IMG/VR virus record: IMGVR_UViG_3300034272_002196
Coordinates: 1-64,000 of that record
Direction: 5' to 3' (one strand)
Origin: a virus
Length of the DNA stretch: 64,000 nt
Shown: positions 43,946 through 51,726 of the stretch, piece after piece
How positions within the stretch are numbered: position 1 is the stretch's first letter
Layout of the letters: every line of letters starts with the position of its first letter
Notes under the pieces: model-generated
Seen by the model: only the letters and a program-made list of their open reading frames with translations
Database searches by the model: none
What the model was told of the DNA's origin: nothing
Program-made: the position numbers and the translations under genes

Positions 43946-45093
43946 CGCCAAAAGAATTTATACTGCATCCTACATTATGTACTGTTCCGTGGTCCGGAGT
44001 ATATATGTCTCCAAACGGGGACGTAATGAACTGTTCTATTAGTCGATCTAAGTTGGGAAATATAGAAAACGATAAAATTGAAAATATTTTAAACTCTGAA
44101 AAAAATACCGTCATTAAACAAGACTTATTAAATTCGGTTAAAACTGAATCATGCAGTAGTTGTTGGGACACTGAGTCTCTGCAAAATAGTGTTCTTGGAA
44201 CTAGTAATAGAGCACATTTTAAAAAAATAATAGGGAAAGTCATCCCATTAACGGATTTTAATTCTGCAGATACCTTTAACTTAAGGCAAATCGATATGCG
44301 CTGGCGCAACACCTGTAATCTTGCCTGTGTGTATTGCGGCAGCGATCTAAGCAGCACATGGGCCAAGGAATTAAATATAGAAACTACTGTCAATGAAGTT
44401 GAATTAGAGCGTACAAAAAAATACATATTCGATAATATCGACAACTTAAAATATGTGTATTTGTGCGGCGGAGAGCCGTTGTTGATGAAGGAAAATTTAG
44501 AGCTTATAAATTTAATACAAGAAAAGAATCCCAACATCTATATTAGAGTCAACACAAACTTAACAAACGTCAATTCTCCAATTTATAAATTACTGTTAAA
44601 CTGTAAAAATGTACACTGGATTCTTAGTGTAGATAGCACAAAAGAAATATTTGAATATGTTCGATTCGGCGCAACATGGGAAAGTTGGGTTGCAAATTTA
44701 CTTCAACTAAAGCAAGATATCGAAAACACCGAGCATAAAATTACGTTTAATATGGTGTGGTGTTCTCTGACATCATTGGCCATATTTGATGCTATAGATT
44801 TGTTTCAGTCATTTGGATTTAGCTCTAATTCTTTTATCATACAAGTAATCCGGGGCCCGGATGCGTTTAAAATACAATATATAAATCAGACAACTAAAGA
44901 ATTAATCAAATCAATGCTTGTATCAAGAATGGCAGACCTACCAAGTAGTTGGTTAAAAACTGGATATGGTATGATGTTAAAAGAGTTAGAAATTGAATAT
45001 ACAGGAACTAACGACCCGTTAAAAAATATTATCAATGAGTTAGATCATCGACGTAATCTGAATGGCAAATCTTTATTTGCTAATTTGTTTTAA
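43942..45093 (+). CDS. Radical SAM enzyme with N-terminal SPASM/twitch-like Cys domain (rSAM-6)
   Basis: 383 residues from the ATG that forms an ATGA overlap with the SDR-like gene; an upstream ATG at 43921 would add seven residues with no other support. CxxxCxxC is at C125, C129, C132 (CNLACVYCG). GGEP is in YVYLCGGEPLLMKEN, then IRVNTNLTNV. The N-terminal module is C13 (CTVPW), C31 and C71/C74 (CSSCWDTES). It lies between gp47 and gp46, which are adjacent or nearly so in most T4-like phages. Substrate unknown. Confidence 0.92.
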   Translation: MTPKEFILHPTLCTVPWSGVYMSPNGDVMNCSISRSKLGNIENDKIENILNSEKNTVIKQDLLNSVKTESCSSCWDTESLQNSVLGTSNRAHFKKIIGKVIPLTDFNSADTFNLRQIDMRWRNTCNLACVYCGSDLSSTWAKELNIETTVNEVELERTKKYIFDNIDNLKYVYLCGGEPLLMKENLELINLIQEKNPNIYIRVNTNLTNVNSPIYKLLLNCKNVHWILSVDSTKEIFEYVRFGATWESWVANLLQLKQDIENTEHKITFNMVWCSLTSLAIFDAIDLFQSFGFSSNSFIIQVIRGPDAFKIQYINQTTKELIKSMLVSRMADLPSSWLKTGYGMMLKELEIEYTGTNDPLKNIINELDHRRNLNGKSLFANLF

Positions 45094-45110
45094 AGAGTAT
45101 AGTATTAATT

Positions 45111-46883
45111 ATGTTTAAAATAAAAGCACTGTCAGTTAAAAATTTTATGAGTGTAGGTAATGCTACACAGGGTATCGACTTTGATCGTAACGACTTAACG
45201 CTGGTATTAGGTGAAAATTTAGACTTAGGCGGCGATGACAGTGGTGCTAGGAATGGCACCGGCAAAACTACTATTATCAATGCATTGAGTTACAGCTTAT
45301 TCGGCCAAGCGTTGACTAATATTAAAAAAGACAACCTGATTAATAAAACTAACAGCAAAAACATGTTAGTCACTGTGGACTTCGACGTCGAAGGTTGCCA
45401 TTATAGAATTGAGCGTGGTCGTAAACCAAATGTACTTAAGTTCTATATCGACGATGAAGAACTACAAACAAAAGACGACAATAGTCAAGGCGACAGTAGA
45501 GAGACTCAAGCAGAAATTGAAAGACTGTTAAACATGAGCCATGATATGTTCAGACATATTGTAGCCCTGAACACGTACACTGAGCCGTTTTTAAGTTTAA
45601 AAGCCAACGAACAACGAACAATTATTGAACAACTTTTAGGCATTACACTGTTAAGTGAAAAAGCTGAAGCATTAAAACAACAAAACAAAGATACTAAAGA
45701 TGCCATACAAAGCGAAGAATTTAGAATCAAAGCCGTGCAAGATGCCAATAAACGAATTCAAGATCAAATTGATGCATTAATTCGACGTCAGACTTTATGG
45801 AGTAAAAAACATGAGGACGATGTTGCTGCTCTACAAACTGCTTACGATCAACTGGCAGAATTAGATATAGAATCAGAATTGGATGCACACAAACGATTAT
45901 CTGATTATTCTTCTAAAGAGAAAATAATTAACGATTTAAAAGCATGGATTAAACGATGCGAACAAGACGAAGTAAGGGAAACCCGTGAAATTGAAAAGCT
46001 CAGAAATGAAATCCAAACGTTGGAGAATCATACTTGTCACTCGTGCGGGCAAGCGTTCCACGACTCCAAACAAGAAACCCTATTAGAAGAGAAAAAGAAA
46101 ACACTACAAGAATCTGCACTGCAGGCCCTTGCCACTAACACACAATACATGGAACACACTGATGCACTTACAGCATTGGGAGAACTAGGAACCAAGCCTA
46201 CAACTTTTTATAAAAATGAAAGCGATGCGTTCGAACATCGAAGTAGTATGGCCAGTGTATTAACTCAGTTAACTGCAAAGCAACAAGAAACTGATCCTTA
46301 TGCAGATCAAATTGTAGAAATGCGCGAACAAGCGTTACAGGAAATCAATTATGATATTCTTAATGGTCTCACACGAATTAAAGATCATCAAGATTTTCTA
46401 GTTAAACTATTAACTAATAAAGACAGTTTTATTCGTAAAAAGATTATTGATCAAAACTTAAATCACTTAAATGCAAGACTCAGTTATTACTTAGATAAAA
46501 TTGGATTACCGCACACTGTGAAATTCAACAATGATTTAACTGTTAGTATTGAAGAACTGGGTCGTGAATTAGATTTTGACAATCTCAGCAGAGGAGAGCG
46601 TAATCGATTAATTCTTTCTTTGTCTTGGTCTTTTAGAGACGTATGGGAAAGTTTGTATCAGCCTATTAATCTATTGTTTATCGACGAGCTAGTAGACAGT
46701 GGCATGGATGCCAGTGGGGTAGAAAATAGTTTGGCCATTTTAAAGAAAATGAGTAGAGAAAGTGATCGCAGTGTTTGGCTAGTCAGCCACAAGGACGAGT
46801 TAGCAGGACGAGTCAATAATATACTAACTGTTGTAAAAGAAAACGGTTTTACTAGTTATACAACTGATGTTGAAGTTATTTAA
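45111..46883 (+). CDS. gp46: Recombination nuclease subunit gp46 (Rad50/SbcC family)
   Basis: 590 residues, near T4 gp46 (560). The Walker A region spans residues 34-54 with a Gly/Asp-rich insert and ends NGTGKTT. A long coiled coil runs on both sides of the zinc hook CHSC (C309, C312). The ABC signature LSRGERNRL starts at 492, Walker B is LLFIDELVDSGMD near 520-530, and the switch His is in WLVSHKD. The protein is the ATPase partner of gp47. Its 3' end overlaps rSAM-7 by 17 nt. Confidence 0.95.
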   Translation: MFKIKALSVKNFMSVGNATQGIDFDRNDLTLVLGENLDLGGDDSGARNGTGKTTIINALSYSLFGQALTNIKKDNLINKTNSKNMLVTVDFDVEGCHYRIERGRKPNVLKFYIDDEELQTKDDNSQGDSRETQAEIERLLNMSHDMFRHIVALNTYTEPFLSLKANEQRTIIEQLLGITLLSEKAEALKQQNKDTKDAIQSEEFRIKAVQDANKRIQDQIDALIRRQTLWSKKHEDDVAALQTAYDQLAELDIESELDAHKRLSDYSSKEKIINDLKAWIKRCEQDEVRETREIEKLRNEIQTLENHTCHSCGQAFHDSKQETLLEEKKKTLQESALQALATNTQYMEHTDALTALGELGTKPTTFYKNESDAFEHRSSMASVLTQLTAKQQETDPYADQIVEMREQALQEINYDILNGLTRIKDHQDFLVKLLTNKDSFIRKKIIDQNLNHLNARLSYYLDKIGLPHTVKFNNDLTVSIEELGRELDFDNLSRGERNRLILSLSWSFRDVWESLYQPINLLFIDELVDSGMDASGVENSLAILKKMSRESDRSVWLVSHKDELAGRVNNILTVVKENGFTSYTTDVEVI

Positions 46884-47835
46884 CACCAACGAACTTCATA
46901 TAGAAATCAGCAGCAAGTGCATGTTAAAATGCCCTCGCTGCCCTAGGACTGAGCTAAAACCTGATGTTCTGAATCAGGAATTTACTTTAGAAGAATTTAA
47001 AACTGCTTTTCCGCCAAGTATATTAAACAGCGTTAAAAAGATAATTTTTTGCGGTGACATCGGCGATCCAATTTATGCCACCGAATTCTTAGAAATTGTT
47101 GAATATGTCAAAAAGTTTAAAATTCAGTTAGTCGTTGTTACCAATGGTAGCTATAAAAAAGATCCGTGGTGGGTAAAATTTGGTAGTCTACTAGATTATC
47201 ACGACGTGGTTCAATTTAGTATTGATGGGTGGGATAATGACAGTAATAACATGTATAGAATAAACAGTGATTACGACAGTATTATCAACGGCATTAAAGT
47301 TTTACGAGAAAATAGCAGTTGCACTATTAACTGGAGTTCTATATACTTTAACTTCAACGAAGATCATATGGATCTTATTAAAGCTCAAGCAACGAACGCA
47401 GGCGTAGATCAATGGCAGGCAGTAAGAAGTACAAAATTTGATGGAAGATACTCGATCAATGGTCAAGATCCGTTAAAACCTAAGAATTATGAAAATCAGA
47501 ATTTTGGCACTGTGTATGCAAAAAACATAACAAAAATATCTAATAGAAAAAAAGCCATTGAAATCAAATACTTTACTGATAATCATAGTTGGGCAAAATG
47601 CTTAAACTGGAAAAAAGAATTGTTTATTAATGTAGGGGGTTTAGTTTTTCCTTGCCCGTGGTTTAATAGTGGATATCAATTCAATGACTTTGTACAAAAA
47701 TATAAAACAAAATTAAATGTAAGGACAAGACCCTTGGACGAGATCTTAAATGACAATCTATGGGAAGAATTTATTGTGCGATTAGAAACTATGCCTTTGG
47801 AAATTTGTAAAATAAAGTGCAAAAATGATAGATAA
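46867..47835 (+). CDS. Radical SAM enzyme with C-terminal SPASM-like Cys residues (rSAM-7)
   Basis: 322 residues. CxxxCxxC is very near the N-terminus (C18, C22, C25; KCMLKCPRCPR), so the N-terminal Cys module of the other seven is absent. IIFCGDIGDPIYATEF stands in for the GGEP strand, then VVTNGSYKKD and VQFSIDGWDN. The C-terminal half carries C-x-n-C residues (WAKCLNWKKELFINVGGLVF, PCPWFNSG, then LEICKIKC), as in classical SPASM enzymes. It overlaps gp46 by 17 nt and rSAM-8 by 11 nt. Substrate unknown, and probably different from that of the others. Confidence 0.9.
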   Translation: MLKLFNTNELHIEISSKCMLKCPRCPRTELKPDVLNQEFTLEEFKTAFPPSILNSVKKIIFCGDIGDPIYATEFLEIVEYVKKFKIQLVVVTNGSYKKDPWWVKFGSLLDYHDVVQFSIDGWDNDSNNMYRINSDYDSIINGIKVLRENSSCTINWSSIYFNFNEDHMDLIKAQATNAGVDQWQAVRSTKFDGRYSINGQDPLKPKNYENQNFGTVYAKNITKISNRKKAIEIKYFTDNHSWAKCLNWKKELFINVGGLVFPCPWFNSGYQFNDFVQKYKTKLNVRTRPLDEILNDNLWEEFIVRLETMPLEICKIKCKNDR

Positions 47836-49057
47836 AATATTTTGCACCGTGCCTTGGTATGAAGTGCATATTAACGCCGACGGCACTTATCATTCTTGCG
47901 GTGCTCAGCCCAATAGAATTAGCGGGACTCCTGACGCAAAAAAATATAATGTACATTCGATGACCATTGACGAATGGGTTGCCGGGCAGCATCAAGAATT
48001 TGCAAGGCATGGCAAACTAAATGGGGTTCGTGAACCTTTATGCGGCATGTGCTATCACGAAGAATCAATTGGGTCTGTTAGTAAGCGTGTCAGAGAAAAC
48101 CTCAGAAGTAATATCGAGCCTTTGCGTTTTTATGAAACGTTTGATAAAGATTATTTTCAAAGTTTAAAACCAAATATCAATAGCTATCATATAAGTCTGG
48201 GCAATGAATGTAATCTTGCTTGCAGAATTTGCGGGCCTACCGCCAGCAGTAAAATTGCTGTAGCGGAAATCAAAGCAGGAACTTATAGTGGGCCTGCCAG
48301 GATGAACTGGACCGAAGACGAATCTGCATGGAATCACGTAGTTTCAACTATTTGTAATACTCCAGATTTAAAATTTGTTCATTTGATAGGCGGTGAAACT
48401 TTATTAAATCCAAAATTTGAAAATCTAATAGATCAACTGCTCGAGGCAAATAAAACTGACATTTATCTAGGCTTTACTACCAATGGTACTATTTTTAATC
48501 AACAGTTAATGGAAAAGCTTAATGCATTCAGGCATGTAGACGTTGGCATTAGTATAGAATGTACAGGTCCGTTGAACGATATGATTAGGCAAGGCTCTCA
48601 CACTGAAGAAGTATTAGACAATATCGATTTATATTTAAAACATCGAAAAGAAGGCCATGTTTACATCACAGTCAGACCTGTTCCCAGCGCATTAAGTATA
48701 CACGAACTAGATGACTTGTATAAGTGGTGTGTAAGCAGAAAACTAGATGTAATGACTAATATTTTAACTAGGCCAGATTATCTGCAAATTGCACAACTGC
48801 CTCCCGACGTTAAAGAACGTTTAGTTAAACAATATAGTAAATGGGATTATAGCGAACCTGCTCCGGCGAACAGTGATCCCAGAGACCCAACTTGGTTTAA
48901 ACAACACATAGACAACGAAATAAAATCAATCATCACGGCACTATCACAACCAAACGATCCATCATTGACTCAAAAACTTTATCAAAAACTTTCATTATGG
49001 GGCTGGTTAGATCAACCAAATATAGCAAAATATTTTAAAACAAACTTTAAGGCATAA
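47825..49057 (+). CDS. Radical SAM enzyme with N-terminal SPASM/twitch-like Cys domain (rSAM-8)
   Basis: 410 residues. CxxxCxxC is at C129, C133, C136 (CNLACRICG). The strand normally ending GGEP reads HLIGGETLLNPKF, a Pro-to-Thr change. GFTTNGTIFN and VGISIECTGPLNDMIRQGS follow. The N-terminal module is C7 (CTVPW), C25 and C73/C76 (CGMCYHEES). It resembles rSAM-6 most in its single mid-module cysteine. It overlaps rSAM-7 and is followed 12 nt later by a GIY-YIG-like nuclease gene. Substrate unknown. Confidence 0.92.
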   Translation: MIDKIFCTVPWYEVHINADGTYHSCGAQPNRISGTPDAKKYNVHSMTIDEWVAGQHQEFARHGKLNGVREPLCGMCYHEESIGSVSKRVRENLRSNIEPLRFYETFDKDYFQSLKPNINSYHISLGNECNLACRICGPTASSKIAVAEIKAGTYSGPARMNWTEDESAWNHVVSTICNTPDLKFVHLIGGETLLNPKFENLIDQLLEANKTDIYLGFTTNGTIFNQQLMEKLNAFRHVDVGISIECTGPLNDMIRQGSHTEEVLDNIDLYLKHRKEGHVYITVRPVPSALSIHELDDLYKWCVSRKLDVMTNILTRPDYLQIAQLPPDVKERLVKQYSKWDYSEPAPANSDPRDPTWFKQHIDNEIKSIITALSQPNDPSLTQKLYQKLSLWGWLDQPNIAKYFKTNFKA

Positions 49058-49069
49058 CTAGTATGTACA

Positions 49070-49504
49070 ATGACATGGCTTTATCAAACAACTCTAATAG
49101 AATCTTTACCCGAAGATTGTGTCGGATTCGTTTACATTATCACAAATAACATCACAGACAAAAAATACATAGGTAAAAAACTAGCTAAATTCGCAAAAAC
49201 TACTCAAAAAACAATAAAATTAAAAAACGGCACAAAAAAGAAAAAGAAAATTCGCTCAAAAGTCGACAGTGACTGGAGAGATTATTATGGCTCAAGTCCT
49301 GAATTAAAAAAAGACATAGAACAATTAGGCGCTGACAATTTTACTAGAGAAATACTTTACTATTGTAAGTCAAAAGCAGAATGTAGTTATGTCGAGGCCC
49401 GAGAACAATTTACCAGGCGTGTATTAGAATCAGATGATTATTATAACGGCATAATTAATTGCCGTATCCATGGCTCCCATATAAAAAACAAACTAAGCAT
49501 TTAA
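49070..49504 (+). CDS. GIY-YIG-like small endonuclease
   Basis: 144 residues. GFVYIITNNITDKKYIGKKL (about residues 18-37) is a GIY-YIG core (FVY and YIG with the usual spacing), followed by a very Lys-rich stretch and then DSDWRDYYGSSPELKKDIEQ with FTREILYYCKSKAECSYVEA, where the Glu would be the metal ligand. YYNGIINCRIHGSHI ends the protein. Small freestanding nucleases of this pattern occur in many T4-like phages and may act in DNA repair or packaging rather than homing. It ends the plus-strand gp55-gp46 operon. Confidence 0.75.
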   Translation: MTWLYQTTLIESLPEDCVGFVYIITNNITDKKYIGKKLAKFAKTTQKTIKLKNGTKKKKKIRSKVDSDWRDYYGSSPELKKDIEQLGADNFTREILYYCKSKAECSYVEAREQFTRRVLESDDYYNGIINCRIHGSHIKNKLSI

Positions 49505-49875
49505 GACTCGCACAGGTCAATTTCATGTGCCCTATACCTGGATCTCGGATCGCAGGGATGGAAGACTCACCGTGCTAGTGAGCACTCAACCACTGCCCGA
49601 AAGGATGAAGATTGCCAATGCCGCAATTTGGTTGTTTGAATAGGAATAAAGGCTGAAAAGACGTCACAGTGATGTGACAAGGTTTATATGTATGTTAGCG
49701 TATAGATATAAACCTGCCGTTGGGATAAGACACAACTCGAGGTACAGGCCAACCGCCTCTGTAATGTTGTAACGCTAAGTGACTGTGCTACTCGGATGAA
49801 GCTCATTCATTTCTTTGCCCTGTGCGGGCAAAGTGTGACCGATTAATCTGGATGAAACTTATATCGCTTCGCTCT
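49505..49875 (+). ncRNA. Candidate structured non-coding RNA, class unknown
   Basis: About 370 nt with no convincing reading frame, right after the nuclease stop. Plus-strand hairpins seen by eye: GTGCT/AGCAC (49572-49585), ATTGC/GCAAT (49611-49627), GTCACA-GTGA-TGTGAC with a GNRA loop (49663-49678), AGGTTTATAT/ATATAAACCT (49680-49715) and CTTTGCCC/GGGCAAAG (49813-49833). The sequence GGATGRAR recurs near 49557, 49603, 49794 and 49850. The GNRA loop occurs only on the plus strand, which suggests the sense strand. I could not match it to RNase P RNA, tmRNA, a group I or II intron core, or a tRNA. The stretch may be part of a mobile element with the nearby homing endonuclease. Confidence 0.45.
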
Positions 49876-49913
49876 AAAAAAACAATATATCACTGAGCGA
49901 CAGCGAAAGTGAT
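49876..49913 (-). terminator. Probable terminator for the homing endonuclease transcript
   Basis: Minus strand ATCACT, a 13-nt loop, AGTGAT, then ATATTG and seven T (49882-49876). The stem is short, so strength is uncertain. A separate perfect 8-bp hairpin (AGATGTGC-TAC-GCACATCT, 49914-49932) lies just before it. Confidence 0.45.
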
Positions 49914-49931
49914 AGATGTGCTACGCACATC

Positions 49932-50574
49932 TTAAAAGAATAATAATTTCTTCTTTGCTTTAGCAGTCAATATTGCTTGTATATGTTCTGGTGATTTGGG
50001 TTTACGCATTTTAGCTTTAGTTTCTTCTGATTTGGGTTTACGCATTTTAGCTTTAGTTTCTTCTGAACGAGTACCATTCGATTTACCAGTAAAATATTCT
50101 GATAATTTTTGTTTATGACTTTCTGACTTTTGTTTGCCTTTATGTGTATTTGATATTTTTTTAGCTATTTCTAATTTCTGTTCGTCAGTATAGTTTGTTG
50201 GCTTTTTTCCTTTTTGTGCTTGGCTCATTCGTAATTTTTGTTCAAGTGTTCTTTTTTTACCTATATTTTTAGAAATTCTTTTTTTGTATTGTTTCCTGAG
50301 TATCTATCCTTCCAGATACACCTTCACCGCCGTCAGTCATATTGCGTAAGATTCCTGTACCAAGATCTTTGCGACCGTACTGTGCTATCAGTTTGCATTC
50401 CAAATTGAAAGCTTCGTTTTCGTTTAAATTATCTTGTATGATTTGTATCAAGGATGAATCTTTTGGTTTAGGTATAGATCTACCATTCAGATAAGCACGG
50501 CGTCCTTTACCTTTACCAATATAATATGGTGTTTTGTCTTCTCTAAGATACGCATAAACATAAAAAATATTCAT
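49932..50574 (-). pseudogene. GIY-YIG homing endonuclease with NUMOD3-like tail, frameshifted
   Basis: The first frame starts at ATG 50574 and runs to a stop at 50269 (101 residues). It carries the GIY-YIG core [25 protein letters not shown] and the Glu-bearing [20 protein letters not shown], then [11 protein letters not shown]. The rest is in another frame: from about 50280 it reads [34 protein letters not shown] and further NUMOD3-like DNA-binding repeats to the stop at 49932. The frames join at a run of seven A on the minus strand (50276-50282). One A less would fuse them. It may be a decayed gene, a slippage site or a sequencing error. It is a free-standing homing gene after the gp51-like gene. 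Confidence 0.75.
49993..50064. repeat. Exact 36-bp tandem duplication in the homing endonuclease tail
   Basis: Two identical 36-bp copies (49993-50028 and 50029-50064) on the plus strand, each beginning GATTTGGGTTTACGC. On the minus strand each codes for SEETKAKMRKPK, one NUMOD3-like repeat. Perfect identity means a recent duplication. Confidence 0.9.
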
Positions 50575-50602
50575 AAAAATATTTATGTGGATTGCCGTTT
50601 TT

Positions 50603-50821
50603 TTAGAAAAAGGGCAGCCCTGTTTCCTTTGTGGTATTAATATTATCTTCGACAATACTATTAATAATTTCTCTTTCTTGAAAACTTATTTCCATAGCTT
50701 CGCTGTAAGTTATTCCACCTCTCATGTGCCAACAAATTTTTAATATATTCTTTTTAAGGGCTTTTGAATCCTTGTCGAAATCATTGATCATTTCAACAAT
50801 TGATTCATTGTCTAAACTCAA
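50603..50821 (-). CDS. Small baseplate-hub assembly protein (gp51-like by position)
   Basis: 72 residues. The pattern [42 protein letters not shown] and the terminal LPFF is familiar from short proteins next to gp26 in T4-like marine phages. It is mostly helical and has no enzymatic motif. It begins 5 nt after the gp26-like gene stop. In T4, gp26, gp51, gp28 and gp29 cooperate in building the baseplate hub, and the gp29-like gene lies just across the divergent region. The name rests on position and pattern only. Confidence 0.6.
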   Translation of the reverse strand: MSLDNESIVEMINDFDKDSKALKKNILKICWHMRGGITYSEAMEISFQEREIINSIVEDNINTTKETGLPFF

Positions 50822-50826
50822 AAGCC

Positions 50827-51669
50827 TTATGCGAAAAAACTTGATTGCTCAAAAACTAATGGAGTTTCATAGGGTTTATTGCAGTCTTCATGCTCACATG
50901 TTATAGGAAGTTTTTTAAGTGGGCTTTGTTCCCCAAAGCTTTCTAATTTTACTTTAACCGAGTCCCACACGGTTTTATTGCAATTTTGAAAGAATTCATG
51001 AATCTGCACTGGATCTTCTACTACAACACCTTCTTCTGTTTTAATTCCAGCCACACTTTTACTGATTTGTTCTACTGTAAGAGTTAACAATCTTTGAAAA
51101 ACAACATTGAATTTTGCTAATTTTTCTTCTTCACTCAAAGAATCATCTCCTGCTACAGATAATAATCGTTGATGTTCATAGTTTTCTAAACTGGCTTTGT
51201 TAAATTGCTGGTACGTATGAGGTTTGATGTAAATTTCAAGTCCTTCTACTTTTATAATAGAATCAAAATCAGGACAGGTTATCTGCGAAGATAACACGCT
51301 TAGATCCGCAGTGTTTTCATTTTTCCTTTTACAGTGGGGGCAAACACTGACAAACTCCATGCCTGGACCGTATGTTGCATGGCGTATAGCTATTAGTACT
51401 GCATCTAAGTCGATGGCAGGCATTTTCCATGCATCCTTGATGGCAGGCACACAACTTTGTATAACGTCCACAGTGCTTTGTCCATTCAACAGTGCATCGG
51501 GAGTTTTTAATATTAATTCATCTTTGGCAGTCATTGGGTAAACTGGTAATTCTCCAGTAACTGGCAGCTCGAGACTTCCAGCTGGATACCAGCGTCCATT
51601 GCTGGGCAATTTTAGATATAATTGAGGCTGTCTAAAATGTTTAGCCAGCGGATTTGAGTTATTAACCAT
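50827..51669 (-). CDS. gp26: Baseplate hub assembly protein gp26-like (zinc-binding)
   Basis: 280 residues. LKLPSNGRWYPAGSLELPVT, ELPVYPMTAKDELILKTPDA then LLNGQSTVDVIQSCVPAIKD and LIAIRHATYGPGMEFVSVCP are conserved features of gp26-type hub proteins in T4-like phages. Two Cys pairs, CPHC at about 110 and CEHEDC near the end, probably bind zinc. VEDPVQIHEFFQNC precedes the last helix. It is divergently arranged with the gp29-like tape-measure gene. It acts in hub assembly before tail tube growth. Confidence 0.75.
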   Translation of the reverse strand: MVNNSNPLAKHFRQPQLYLKLPSNGRWYPAGSLELPVTGELPVYPMTAKDELILKTPDALLNGQSTVDVIQSCVPAIKDAWKMPAIDLDAVLIAIRHATYGPGMEFVSVCPHCKRKNENTADLSVLSSQITCPDFDSIIKVEGLEIYIKPHTYQQFNKASLENYEHQRLLSVAGDDSLSEEEKLAKFNVVFQRLLTLTVEQISKSVAGIKTEEGVVVEDPVQIHEFFQNCNKTVWDSVKVKLESFGEQSPLKKLPITCEHEDCNKPYETPLVFEQSSFFA

Positions 51670-51679
51670 ATTTTAATCC

Positions 51680-51687
51680 AATAAATA
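51680..51687 (+). promoter_or_regulatory. T4-like late promoter AATAAATA before the tape-measure gene
   Basis: AATAAATA about 40 nt before the ATG at 51727, in the divergent region with the gp26-like gene. Confidence 0.5.
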
Positions 51688-51726
51688 TATTAATACTTAT
51701 CTTGGTAAATTTACAAAAAATAGATT

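Noticed and set aside
43899-44537. Minus-strand 212-codon frame
   Set aside because: It lies wholly opposite rSAM-6, whose cluster motif and neighbours leave no doubt about the coding strand.
49505-49875. Group I intron, RNase P RNA, tmRNA or tRNA
   Set aside because: I searched by eye for the conserved core of each (P/Q/R/S elements, GAGGAAAGUCC-like block, T-loop GGTTCGA) and found none. No interrupted gene flanks the region.
50269-50655. ATG 50655 as the start of the homing endonuclease
   Set aside because: It would overlap the 72-residue hub gene and add a non-homologous leader; ATG 50574 begins exactly at the GIY-YIG core.
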